DNA from: 1162T-S-0a-05 sp050299435
GTDB lineage: Bacteria > Pseudomonadota > Gammaproteobacteria > Pseudomonadales > Cellvibrionaceae
Length of the DNA: 64,000 bases
Direction of reading: 5' to 3'
Assembly: GCA_050299435.1 (NCBI GenBank)
Contig: JBNKVX010000001.1
Location: 31,498 to 95,497, forward strand
Positions within the stretch are counted from its first letter, which is position 1. Each line of letters opens with the position of its first letter. Shown piece after piece: positions 54,522 through 62,479 of this stretch. The position numbers and the translations under genes are program-made. The notes under the pieces are model-generated. The model had not been told where the DNA came from, did not search any database, and saw nothing but the letters and a program-made list of their open reading frames with translations.

Positions 54522-55871
54522 TCAATCGCTGTTTTCAGTTCGAAAAACCAGTCGAGATATTGCACAGCCCTCTTCAAAAATGAAACTAAATTGCCAGCCT
54601 TGTTTTTCTGCAATCTTGGCAACCAGGGATAAGCCCAGACCGAAACCACCCGTTAACATCAGGCTATTGGTGTCTTCGCTTTTCACTGCGCTATCTTCGT
54701 AGGTAGGAGTGGAGTTTACAACATCTATCCGCTCCGCACTCAGGCAGTTTAATGTAATTTCCCCTTCTTCGCAGTGCTGGAAGGCATTGCGAAGCATGTT
54801 GTCCAGTGCGATGCGCAGCAGTATGGCTTCAATTTCTATCTCGAAGCCATTTTCAATGTGCTCATTCAGTGTGACTTGCTTGTCCTTGAAAATTTCACGA
54901 TTTTCATCAACAACTTCTTTGACAAGATTGGCCAGCTTGACCACGGATTTCTCGGGTGCATGGTAGCGGTCAACTGCAAGCCATAAGATCGCTTCAGTTA
55001 CCGATTTCATGGTGTCGCCCGCTCGACGAATCCGGGCAAGAATTTGGTCTATATCGTTGTCACCTCGATTACGTTTATGTTCCAGTACATCCATGGCGTT
55101 GCGAATAATTGCGATAGGTGTGCGCAATTCATGGCTGGCATTTCGAAGAAACTGCTTTTCGCGCTCTGCGTTTTCGCTAATCCTGATGAGTGCATTGCGT
55201 AATTCTTCACCCAGCAAGCCAATTTCATCATTATTTAAATCTGTGGGAAGGTCGGGCAAATTATTTTCGTCATCGATGCGGTTCATCCAATTCGCCAAAC
55301 TCTTAATGGGTGAAATTGAGCACGCTAGTAAATGTTTAAAGAACAAAATCAACACAAGTACAGCGAGCCCGCCAGCGATGGAGTAAACCTTAAATGGCTT
55401 AATTACTTTTTCCCGTGTGGATTTTGAGACAGTAATTTCGTAAAACAAAATAAATTTCTGGTCGGTACCGGGCAAGTCATTCACCAATAAGTGATAGTGC
55501 GTGTCGTAATCGCCAGATTTTTGAAAGCGATACATGATACCGTCACTGGCCTTTGGCCATTCGTCCCATTGTTGAACCGGGAAAACATCTTTCACTCGTT
55601 GTGAAACAGTTTCCTTTCCGAGAAATCCTACCATTGATTGTGTGTTGGGCAGCGGTACGCAAGATTTTTGTGCGTAGGCATCCATGAAAAGTTCAGCTTC
55701 ATACAAGATGACGTTGTGTGTTGCCGCAGTTAAACCCCAGCGGTGTAGGAAAAACAACATGCTGGTATAGAGCACAACAATGAGTACGGCAAAAATGCCA
55801 AAGATATTGCCCGTGCGAACGATTAGCGAGCGCTGGTGCGCGGGGCTTGTTGTATTGACATCCTCAGGCAT
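54522..55871 (-). CDS. Sensor histidine kinase
   Basis: 449 residues. TM1 (~24-43), a ~120-residue periplasmic sensor region, TM2 (~164-184), a HAMP-like segment, then the dimerisation domain with His247 in FLRNASHELRTPIA. The catalytic domain has ALDNMLRNAFQHC (N box) and GGFGLGLSLVAKI (G2 box). The G1 region (DVVNSTPTYED) lacks the canonical DxGxG, so ATP-lid residues are unusual. Its ATG overlaps the preceding response regulator gene by eight bases. The signal is unknown. Confidence 0.9.
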   Translation of the reverse strand: MPEDVNTTSPAHQRSLIVRTGNIFGIFAVLIVVLYTSMLFFLHRWGLTAATHNVILYEAELFMDAYAQKSCVPLPNTQSMVGFLGKETVSQRVKDVFPVQQWDEWPKASDGIMYRFQKSGDYDTHYHLLVNDLPGTDQKFILFYEITVSKSTREKVIKPFKVYSIAGGLAVLVLILFFKHLLACSISPIKSLANWMNRIDDENNLPDLPTDLNNDEIGLLGEELRNALIRISENAEREKQFLRNASHELRTPIAIIRNAMDVLEHKRNRGDNDIDQILARIRRAGDTMKSVTEAILWLAVDRYHAPEKSVVKLANLVKEVVDENREIFKDKQVTLNEHIENGFEIEIEAILLRIALDNMLRNAFQHCEEGEITLNCLSAERIDVVNSTPTYEDSAVKSEDTNSLMLTGGFGLGLSLVAKIAEKQGWQFSFIFEEGCAISRLVFRTENSD

Positions 55872-56538
55872 TGGCTGGTTCTCTTAGTGCAACACCAACG
55901 CCCCGCAATGTTTGAATCAAATGAATATCGAAGGGCTTATCCACTTGTTTGCGCAAGGTATACATATGAGATTTTAAGGCTTCGGAATCTGGCGGGCTGT
56001 CCTTCCACAACACGCTTTCGAGTTCTTGTCTTGAAAGTACACGTGGGCTCGCTTGCATCAACGCAATCAGGAGTTTCCAGCAGGCGGGTGACAGATCGAT
56101 GCGTTGATTGTTGCGTTTAACTTCATGATTGTCGAGATTGGCCTCAAGATCTGCGACTTTCAGGGAAGTGCTGTTTGCAGTACGACGCTTGCTAATGGCT
56201 TTCAGTCGCGCCTCAAGTTCAGGTAAATCAAAAGGTTTAACCAGATAGTCATCAGCGCCAGCTTCAAAGCCTTCTAATTTATCGTCCAGCGTGTCTCGTG
56301 CTGTCAGGAAAATGATGGGAGCATTTTTCCCTTGAGCGCGCAGTTCTCGGCATAAATGCAGGCCATCTATGCCTGGCATCATGATGTCGAGAATCATCGC
56401 TTCATAATTGTTTTCCTGACAAAGTTGCAGAGCATGATCGCCACGTCGGGCGTAGTCACAATCAAAACCTTGTAATTCCAGGTAATCCAGCACACTGGCA
56501 GCGAGATCACCGTTGTCTTCGACTAAAAGTACTAACAT
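55864..56538 (-). CDS. OmpR/PhoB family response regulator
   Basis: 224 residues from ATG 56538 (MLVLLVEDNGDL), preceded by AGGGG; the frame is open 29 codons upstream but that part is not a receiver. The receiver has Asp51 in MILDIMMPG and Lys in YLVKPFDLPELEAR. The winged-helix DNA-binding domain has LSPACWKLLIALMQ, VLSRQELESVLW and HMYTLRKQVDKPF. It is probably phosphorylated by the overlapping histidine kinase gene product. Its targets are unknown, and the fixed order with the FHA gene suggests a single operon. Confidence 0.92.
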   Translation of the reverse strand: MLVLLVEDNGDLAASVLDYLELQGFDCDYARRGDHALQLCQENNYEAMILDIMMPGIDGLHLCRELRAQGKNAPIIFLTARDTLDDKLEGFEAGADDYLVKPFDLPELEARLKAISKRRTANSTSLKVADLEANLDNHEVKRNNQRIDLSPACWKLLIALMQASPRVLSRQELESVLWKDSPPDSEALKSHMYTLRKQVDKPFDIHLIQTLRGVGVALREPANA

Positions 56539-56602
56539 AGCTCTGCCCCTAACAGATTCTAGCAGTTGGGCAAATTTTACCCTTGCTTGGGAGCAGAGCA
56601 AG

Positions 56603-57301
56603 TCAAATTGCTTTACCGCAGGCACGATTTGCCGGAACGGCTATATCCATTAGCTTGGGATTGGGCAGATTAAGCGCGGCCATAAGCTTTGCGTAGTCTG
56701 CGGCAGTCTTGGCCTGCAAGCGAGGATTGTGCTGTTTTTCTTCACCGACGGTGCTCTTTGTCCAGCCCCGATAGTCATGCCCTGGATACACGAGGGCGTC
56801 ATCAGCATAGGCGAGTATTTTTTCCCAAAGGCTGGCATATTGGTCAAAAGCATTGCCATTCTGAAAGTCAGTGCGACCTGTGCCACGAATTAATAAGGTA
56901 TCTCCAGTAAACAGATAAGTATTCATTCCGTCTTGAACGACAAAACTATAGGAATCGTCAGTATGACCCGGGGTGTGCAAAGTCAGTATTTTAATTGCAC
57001 CTATCTGCAAGTGATCACCGTCTTTAAATGTGGCACTTGCGCATTCTGAATTCGATTCTTTTCCGATCATGGTGACACAGGAGCTGCGATCACGAAGCTC
57101 ACCCAGGGCGGTAATATGGTCTGCATGAGTATGTGTATCTATTGCCAACTCAAGTTTCAGCTCTAGTTCGTCAATAAGTTGCAAGTACTCATCCGTTTTT
57201 TCAGAAACTGGGTCGATGAGCACCGCCTTGCCAGATTCGGGATCGCCGAGTAAGTATGTGTAAGTAGAAGAATGCGTATCAAAAAGTTGTCGAAATATCA
57301 T
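56603..57301 (-). CDS. ETHE1-like persulfide dioxygenase (MBL fold)
   Basis: 232 residues from ATG 57301, which overlaps the TauE gene stop (ATGA). Oxidises glutathione persulfide to sulfite in the cytoplasm. The metallo-beta-lactamase fold shows HTHADHITAL (His57, His59, Asp61, His62), HTPGHTDDSY, the ETHE1-type FTGDTLLIRGTGRTDFQ block and YPGHDYRGWT. The context of a rhodanese and a TauE permease fits sulfide and persulfide removal. It is last in the operon. Confidence 0.9.
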   Translation of the reverse strand: MIFRQLFDTHSSTYTYLLGDPESGKAVLIDPVSEKTDEYLQLIDELELKLELAIDTHTHADHITALGELRDRSSCVTMIGKESNSECASATFKDGDHLQIGAIKILTLHTPGHTDDSYSFVVQDGMNTYLFTGDTLLIRGTGRTDFQNGNAFDQYASLWEKILAYADDALVYPGHDYRGWTKSTVGEEKQHNPRLQAKTAADYAKLMAALNLPNPKLMDIAVPANRACGKAI

Positions 57302-58119
57302 AAGAATTTCTCCACTAAACAAAGAATAGAAACAAAAAGCAGTGCGAGTGCAAATATTTTCTGTAGGGTGCTGCCCGCAATCTTTCGGCTAAATAATTGA
57401 CTTACAATCATGCCCGTAATGCTGGCGATCATAATAGGAACCAGTGTTTGCAATGGCAGGCTTGTACTCAAAACCAGGTGACTTAAAAACCCGCTGGAGC
57501 TAACTAGCGCGATAACAAATAAGGAGGTTGAAACGGCCAGGCGCATTGGAACTTGGCTTAAATAAATGAGTAGAGGGACAATCAGAAAACCTCCTCCCAC
57601 ACCAAATAATCCAGATACAAAGCCAATGGCCAGCCCTCCACTGATCAATCCGCTCAAACACCTGGGGCGTAGTTGGAATTGACCACTGGGACTCAATCGA
57701 CACAGTAATGTTTGCGCAGTTTCTTCGCCGTCTATGTTTTGTGTAGCGCGTACGACACTTGCGTCGTCGGGATGTCGACTCGCGTGTAACCACATGCGAA
57801 TTGCAATCAACACCGCCAGTACGCTGAATAAAACCAGAAGCACATTTTCATTTAATTGCAGGGCCAAGCACTTTCCGAGAGGTGCACTGGCTGCGCCTCC
57901 GACAGCAAGTAATAAAGCCGGAGTCCACAATACCTGTTTTCTTCCGTAGGCTAGGGTTCCGTAGCTGGCAGTGATTGCAACAGCCGCCAAAGCGATGCCC
58001 ATTGCGTCATTGGTGTTCATATCGGTCAGCAGAAGAAATAACGGCACGGCAAAAACAGAGCCTCCCGCGCCGGTTAGCCCCAGTACCACGCCTATCAGAA
58101 TGCCAATTGCAATTTCCAC
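57298..58119 (-). CDS. TauE/SafE family sulfite exporter-like permease
   Basis: 273 residues from GTG 58119, with GGGAGAA upstream. About eight hydrophobic helices in two halves, with GVVLGLTGAGGSVFAVPL and GFVSGLFGVGGGFLIVPLL as the paired TauE motifs. Located between the rhodanese and ETHE1-like genes, it probably exports sulfite or another sulfur anion made from persulfide. Its stop overlaps the ETHE1 gene start by four bases. Confidence 0.88.
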   Translation of the reverse strand: MEIAIGILIGVVLGLTGAGGSVFAVPLFLLLTDMNTNDAMGIALAAVAITASYGTLAYGRKQVLWTPALLLAVGGAASAPLGKCLALQLNENVLLVLFSVLAVLIAIRMWLHASRHPDDASVVRATQNIDGEETAQTLLCRLSPSGQFQLRPRCLSGLISGGLAIGFVSGLFGVGGGFLIVPLLIYLSQVPMRLAVSTSLFVIALVSSSGFLSHLVLSTSLPLQTLVPIMIASITGMIVSQLFSRKIAGSTLQKIFALALLFVSILCLVEKFL

Positions 58120-58149
58120 TTCAATTCTCCCTGGCTACTTTAAAGAGTC

Positions 58150-58689
58150 TCACTTGTTCCAGGGCATACGTGTCAACACAAATGCTATGCCGCAGTGATC
58201 AGTCAGGCCAGCGTAAGTTAAACCGGCACCCACAAAGGCTGCGATGAGAAAAAATCCAGGATGGAAAGCAAAACCTAAAGTAGTAGCGAGTAGAATAAGT
58301 AAGCCCGCAGTGATCCGTACCTGGCGTTCCAACGGAATTACTTTCTTGCCGGATGAATGTGTTTGCATGCCGTGTTGTTTGATTGCGTTTAAACCGCCAT
58401 CCAAAATGACAAAATTGAAGTTGCCAGTGTGTTGTAATTTTTCAACGGCCATGTTTGCTCTGCGACCGCTTTGGCAGAGCAGATAAATAGGGGTGTCTTT
58501 GTCCAAGCCCTTGCGTTTTAGCTCGGCTTCAAGCCCTTCTGTTGTTAGCTCCTGAACAGGTAAGTGCACACAGTCGTGTAAGCATTCACCTGAAAACTCA
58601 GCTGCAGTGCGTAAGTCCACCACAAATAATTCCTTGTTTTGTTGATAAAGGGTGGCGAATTCTTTGGCTCCGAGAAGTTGTGTGTTCAT
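58150..58689 (-). CDS. YgaP-like rhodanese with membrane domain
   Basis: 179 residues. The rhodanese domain (1-110) has active-site Cys72 in LLCQSGRRANM. The DUF2892 region (~120-175) forms two membrane helices (ITAGLLILLATTLGFAF, FFLIAAFVGAGLTYAGLT), as in E. coli YgaP. It would move sulfane sulfur at the inner membrane. It is first full gene of the operon followed by TauE and ETHE1-like genes. A stub resembling an ArsR repressor precedes it. Confidence 0.92.
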   Translation of the reverse strand: MNTQLLGAKEFATLYQQNKELFVVDLRTAAEFSGECLHDCVHLPVQELTTEGLEAELKRKGLDKDTPIYLLCQSGRRANMAVEKLQHTGNFNFVILDGGLNAIKQHGMQTHSSGKKVIPLERQVRITAGLLILLATTLGFAFHPGFFLIAAFVGAGLTYAGLTDHCGIAFVLTRMPWNK

Positions 58690-58722
58690 AAAATTTCACC
58701 TGATTAAGGGCGGTAAATGGAT

Positions 58723-58821
58723 TTAAGTGTGCGGATAATAGCGACGGCTGCTGTTGCTGGGTTCTTTTAACAGAGCCGCAGCATCTTCTGCAAGGGCGGA
58801 CATTTCGCTGAGATCATTCAT
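58723..58821 (-). pseudogene. 32-codon stub resembling the N-terminus of an ArsR-family repressor
   Basis: Translation from ATG 58821 is 32 residues: EMSALAEDAAALLKE in the middle resembles the first helix of BigR/YgaV-type ArsR repressors (MEKRANEVANLLKTL in those). After it, the reading goes to SSRRYYPHT and a stop, with no DNA-binding helix. It lies 33 bases upstream of the rhodanese gene, just where such a repressor gene usually is. It may be a truncated remnant or a leader peptide. The resemblance is short, so this is tentative. Confidence 0.4.
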
Positions 58822-58863
58822 AAATTTGCTCCCGATCGACACTATTGTATTATTAAATACTAA

Positions 58864-58879
58864 ATTAGCAATATCTAAT
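58864..58879. promoter_or_regulatory. AT-rich dyad upstream of the sulfur operon
   Basis: ATTAG-N6-CTAAT lies 42 bases upstream of the stub ATG in a very AT-rich stretch. ArsR-type sulfide regulators bind AT-rich palindromes like this. No full regulator is in the window. Confidence 0.35.
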
Positions 58880-59076
58880 ATATATTATCTTGGACTTAAG
58901 CGGGGTGGGAAGCAAACGAATTAGGCTTAAGGCTATCAACAGCGTTTCGAAATTTATGTTGTCCCGCGCACTAATTTTACGTGTCTTTCTGCTGCGATTA
59001 GTGCGAATTTCTGCAATTTTTTCCCTCCAAAAACTCCCTTGCGTGAACGCATGCTCGGTTATGAAATGGGCGCTAT

Positions 59077-59100
59077 AAACGCGTATAATCTCGCGTTTTT
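59077..59100 (+). promoter_or_regulatory. Hairpin with embedded TATAAT before the Gfo/Idh gene
   Basis: AAACGCG-TATAATCT-CGCGTTT plus a T5 run, ending 20 bases before the ATG at 59120. It can be read as a sigma-70 -10 box (TATAAT at 59084) or as a small terminator hairpin. No good -35 is at the right distance. The rest of the gap 58822-59119 shows only AT-rich sequence. Confidence 0.35.
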
Positions 59101-59119
59101 AACCTTTGGGAACAGGATA

Positions 59120-60124
59120 ATGAGCGTGAATATCGACAAGGTTCGTTGGGGAGTTTTAAGTACCGCAAATATTGCTGAACAATGGCTGATCCCCGCTATA
59201 CACCAAGCTGAGAATGCAGAATTGGTCGCCGTTGCCTCAAGAGATAAACACAAAGCAGAAGATTTTGCCAAACGAAATGCAATTCCAGTCGCATACGGCA
59301 GCTATGAGGCCCTGCTGAACGATCCGAATATTGATGCAATTTACAATCCTATGCCGAATCACCTTCACGTTCCCTGGAGCATTCGTGCAATAGAGGCAGG
59401 AAAGCATGTTTTGTGTGAAAAGCCCTTGGGTATAGATTTGGCTGATGCCGAAAAACTTGTCCAAGTGGCTCAAAATTCCGACCGTGTTGTGATGGAAGCA
59501 TTTATGTATCGCTTCCATCCTCAATGGCGAAAAATTAAAGAACTGATTGACTCTGGAGTGCTGGGGAAAATCAGGCATGTACAGTCAAGTTTTTGTTTTT
59601 TTAACCGCGATGCGAATAATGTGCGTAATATGCCCGGTATAGGCGGCGGTGGCTTATTGGATATTGGAAGTTACTGCATTTCCGTGTCTCGATTGGCTTT
59701 TGGGAAAGTACCCCGGCGTGTGTCAGGTTTACTGGACATTGATTCCGATTTCAAAGTCGATGTACATGCTAGCGCGATCCTGGATTTTGGCGATGGCATG
59801 GCAACTTTTAATTGTTCTATGCAAAGTAATTCAACCCAATTCGTTCACATTGTAGGTGACCATGGCAGAATTTTTGTCGACACACCTTTTCATAAACGTG
59901 AAGATAAACCTTGTGAGTTGGTGCTTTATCGAAATCAGGATAAAGAAACTATTGTGATAGGTCATCACAATCACTTTGTGTACGAGGTGGAAGCGTTTTC
60001 CAAAGCTATTCAGGAAGGTAAGCAAGCACCCACCCCATTATCTGATGCAATTGAGAACATGCGAGTGATTGATGCGGTGTTTAAATCCGCTGAGACTGGC
60101 AACTGGGTTGAAGTGTCTTCATAA
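59120..60124 (+). CDS. Gfo/Idh/MocA family NAD(P)-dependent oxidoreductase
   Basis: 334 residues from ATG 59120 with AGGA upstream; the frame is open further upstream but that region is non-coding. The N-terminal Rossmann domain has RWGVLSTANIAEQWLIPAI. The conserved CEKPLGIDLADAEKL block carries the catalytic Lys of the EKP motif. Later blocks are MEAFMYRFHPQWRKIKELI and GGGLLDIGSYCISVSRL. It oxidises or reduces an unknown sugar or inositol-like substrate; MEAFMYRFHPQ is typical of the xylose/dihydrodiol dehydrogenase branch. It is monocistronic, convergent with the reductase gene. Confidence 0.9.
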   Translation: MSVNIDKVRWGVLSTANIAEQWLIPAIHQAENAELVAVASRDKHKAEDFAKRNAIPVAYGSYEALLNDPNIDAIYNPMPNHLHVPWSIRAIEAGKHVLCEKPLGIDLADAEKLVQVAQNSDRVVMEAFMYRFHPQWRKIKELIDSGVLGKIRHVQSSFCFFNRDANNVRNMPGIGGGGLLDIGSYCISVSRLAFGKVPRRVSGLLDIDSDFKVDVHASAILDFGDGMATFNCSMQSNSTQFVHIVGDHGRIFVDTPFHKREDKPCELVLYRNQDKETIVIGHHNHFVYEVEAFSKAIQEGKQAPTPLSDAIENMRVIDAVFKSAETGNWVEVSS

Positions 60125-60132
60125 CTTGATGC

Positions 60133-61104
60133 TCAGGCATTAAAGGGCAAAAATATATCGGCATAAATATCTTTACTGTTTGCACCGGCTAAAAATATTT
60201 GTTTTTTGAGTTTTTGAACAAAGTTTGAACCTCCACAAAGATAAGTGATCATGCCTTTTGTCGAGGGATGTTTTTCTTTTACAAATTCATAGAAGTTATC
60301 TTCAATAATGCCGGGTTTTCCACCACTGGATTGCACAACGAAATCCACCTTTAAATTGGCGTTTTTCGACTCCAGTTCGCGTAGTTCTTCAACAAGATAC
60401 AGGCCTTGCGCATGTTTTGCTCCGGCAATTAAGTGAATATTGCCCTTGTGTCCGGCATTTAATGCGTATTTTAAGATTCCGTAGAGCGGTGCTAAACCCG
60501 TACTCATCCCGGCGAGCAGCAGAGTTGCTTCCGGATTTTCTCCTGTATAAAAGCAATCACCGTTGGGGCCACTAATATCCAGGCTGTCGCCGGGTGCGCA
60601 ATTGTGAAAGACCCAGGCGCTAAATAGCCCTTTATCTACCAGTTTGATGTGTAGTTCAATGAATCCGCTCTGGTCGGAAGCGCTGGCAATTGAATAGCAG
60701 CGTGCAATACGTTCATTTCTCCAAAGTGTAATGTATTGGCCTGGTATAAAATTAAAATCGGGAGCCCGCAGGCGCAGCAAGTAAACATTTTGATTGAGCA
60801 GACTAATCTTTTCGATTACAGCAGTGGTACGTTTAAAGCAGCTGGGATCGTTATGAACATTGATATTACTTTGTGGGACACAGGAGCAACTTAAAAAGTA
60901 GCCCTGTGCCTTTTGAGTAGATTTAATTCCAAGTTGGGAGGCGGCAGGTAAATCGGTGTCTTCATCTGCTATCAGCATGCAACTGTGACAAACTCCGCTC
61001 TTACAGCCGTGAGGAATATTGAAGCCGTGTCGCAATAGCCCATCAAGCACCGATTCGCCCTCTAGCAAATGTAAGGTTTGATCTTTATATTGAACGACTG
61101 ACAT
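60133..61104 (-). CDS. [2Fe-2S] flavoprotein reductase (ferredoxin-FAD-NAD modules)
   Basis: 323 residues. The N-terminal plant-type [2Fe-2S] domain has C34, C39 and C42 (GCKSGVCHSCML) with the fourth ligand at C73 or C75 (FLSCSC). An FAD domain with RCYSIAS and an NAD domain with LLAGMSTGLAPLYGIL and YLCGGSNFV follow. This is the order of oxygenase reductases such as BenC. It starts two bases after the truncated hemoglobin gene stop, so the two are coupled, and it probably reduces that globin or a cytochrome of the cluster. No oxygenase gene is present. Confidence 0.9.
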   Translation of the reverse strand: MSVVQYKDQTLHLLEGESVLDGLLRHGFNIPHGCKSGVCHSCMLIADEDTDLPAASQLGIKSTQKAQGYFLSCSCVPQSNINVHNDPSCFKRTTAVIEKISLLNQNVYLLRLRAPDFNFIPGQYITLWRNERIARCYSIASASDQSGFIELHIKLVDKGLFSAWVFHNCAPGDSLDISGPNGDCFYTGENPEATLLLAGMSTGLAPLYGILKYALNAGHKGNIHLIAGAKHAQGLYLVEELRELESKNANLKVDFVVQSSGGKPGIIEDNFYEFVKEKHPSTKGMITYLCGGSNFVQKLKKQIFLAGANSKDIYADIFLPFNA

Positions 61105-61106
61105 TG

Positions 61107-61460
61107 CTATTTATTGAGTACGTCGTCTTTCACGCTCATTGCAATGCCGGCAATTTCATTAATATCCTCTTCCGCCACACCAAGTTCTTGAAGTGTGGCG
61201 ACAAGATTTTCTGCAACAGCGGTAAAGTGCTCTTCCGTTAGCGACATATGTTTATGTGCCTCACGCATATCTTTGCCGGTGTATTTATTTGGGCCACCAA
61301 AAACCATGGTAAGAAAGGCTTTTTGTTTTGCAATTTGTGCGTCCATATCAACAGTATCAAAAAAGTGACTGATGCGATCGTCAGCCAACACTTTCCGATA
61401 AAATAAATCTACTGCAGCTTCTACGGCACCTGCGCCACCAATTTTTTCATAAATAGACAT
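61107..61460 (-). CDS. Group 1 truncated hemoglobin
   Basis: 117 residues from ATG 61460 with TTGGAGA upstream; an in-frame TTG four codons before is part of that site. The 2-on-2 globin fold resembles Synechocystis GlbN: SIYEKIGGAGAVEAAVDLFY with B10 Tyr21, Gln42 and Gln46 in the distal E helix, KAFLTMVFGGPNKYTGKDM, and proximal His69 in REAHKHM. Globins of this type handle nitric oxide, nitrite or oxygen. It is 12 bases after the cytochrome c gene and two bases before the reductase gene. Confidence 0.93.
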   Translation of the reverse strand: MSIYEKIGGAGAVEAAVDLFYRKVLADDRISHFFDTVDMDAQIAKQKAFLTMVFGGPNKYTGKDMREAHKHMSLTEEHFTAVAENLVATLQELGVAEEDINEIAGIAMSVKDDVLNK

Positions 61461-61472
61461 TGTGTTCTCCAA

Positions 61473-61799
61473 TTACTTTTCCAGTTTACTTAACATAAAA
61501 TTCACGGCTTCTCTGATTTCTGCTTCTGTGAGAGCCTCGTTACCACCTTTGGCAGGCATGAGTCCATAGCCATTCATTGCATGTTTGACAAGAGTGTCGA
61601 TGCCTTGATTTGCACGTTCTTTCCACATGGCTTGGTTACCTAATATGGGTGCACCATTAATGCCTTGTGCATGACAAACCTTGCATGTCCCTTTAAAAAT
61701 CTGCTCCCCCGCTGAAATTTCTACAACGACTTCTTCCTTGCTACAGCCAGAAAACAACATCAGCAGTCCGGGGAGCAGAATGAGTGAGCTCTTTTTCAT
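61473..61799 (-). CDS. Cytochrome c lipoprotein, c5-like
   Basis: 108 residues. The signal LPGLLMLFSGC gives lipid-anchored Cys19. One heme site CKVCH (Cys39, Cys42, His43) and axial Met81 in GYGLMPAKGG are visible; the fold is class I and resembles cytochrome c5. It shuttles electrons in the periplasm. It is placed between the DUF3365 heme lipoprotein and the truncated hemoglobin. Confidence 0.9.
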   Translation of the reverse strand: MKKSSLILLPGLLMLFSGCSKEEVVVEISAGEQIFKGTCKVCHAQGINGAPILGNQAMWKERANQGIDTLVKHAMNGYGLMPAKGGNEALTEAEIREAVNFMLSKLEK

Positions 61800-61817
61800 C
61801 TGAATTCACACAGACTT

Positions 61818-62387
61818 TTAAAGTGGAACACGAATCACGACACCACCCATTACATCGCCAATTTTAAAATCGGTCTTTGGTGTGTCTTTGTGATTGTTAT
61901 GACAGGAAACACAAGCTTCAGCGACGGCGACGTCGGGATAGACAGCCGTAAAGTAAGTGGTGTCTCCGAGTTTTTCTTCTCCATAAAAGTTTTCCCCGGG
62001 ATTGGCGAAAATAAACTGTAAACCCGCTTTTTCCATTTCCGTTTGAGGCGCATTTTGTTTGTTAATAGGCCATTCGGATTGAAGTGAGTAGGTAAAGTCG
62101 TCTGTCATATCACGTACCGCTTCAGCTCCGGCCCGAAACATTTGCGCTGGGAGAGGCGCACCATTGTCCACGTCTTTCCAATGTTCGACTGGGAAAATAA
62201 CATCAGCACCGTTTGGTCCAAGACGTTGAACAATTAGCTTTGTGTAGTTCGTTCTGTCGGCTTTCATAACTGAGAACAGTGAGTCTGTGTAAATTTTAGG
62301 TTCAATTCCCTTGGATTCTTCTTCTCCACAGCTTGCAAGAAAAAAAGCTAAGCCGGTGATGGCGGCAATATTTAAGTACTTTTTCAT
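61818..62387 (-). CDS. DUF3365 (Tll0287-like) heme lipoprotein
   Basis: 189 residues from ATG 62387, preceded by GAGGAG; a frame start seven codons upstream lacks that spacing. The signal TGLAFFLASC has lipid Cys20. The domain matches Tll0287-like sensors and carries one CxxCH heme motif (CVSCHNNH) near the C-terminus. Such domains are seen in redox-sensing or signal input parts. It is 18 bases upstream of the cytochrome c gene and 92 after the multiheme cytochrome. Confidence 0.87.
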   Translation of the reverse strand: MKKYLNIAAITGLAFFLASCGEEESKGIEPKIYTDSLFSVMKADRTNYTKLIVQRLGPNGADVIFPVEHWKDVDNGAPLPAQMFRAGAEAVRDMTDDFTYSLQSEWPINKQNAPQTEMEKAGLQFIFANPGENFYGEEKLGDTTYFTAVYPDVAVAEACVSCHNNHKDTPKTDFKIGDVMGGVVIRVPL

Positions 62388-62479
62388 TAAGTTACTCCTC
62401 GTAATCATTTCTCTGTTTGATTTTGTTTTCGGTTTTACGCCGTTAGTTGCACCGGTAAGTCAATATTTATTTCCCCTAT

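Noticed and set aside
58890..59078. 62-codon basic frame on + before the Gfo/Idh gene
   Set aside because: No ribosome site or family resemblance; composition fits random reading of this AT-rich stretch.
62281..62330. GGTTCAATTCC resembling a tRNA T-loop
   Set aside because: No acceptor stem or anticodon arm around it, and it lies in the DUF3365 gene.
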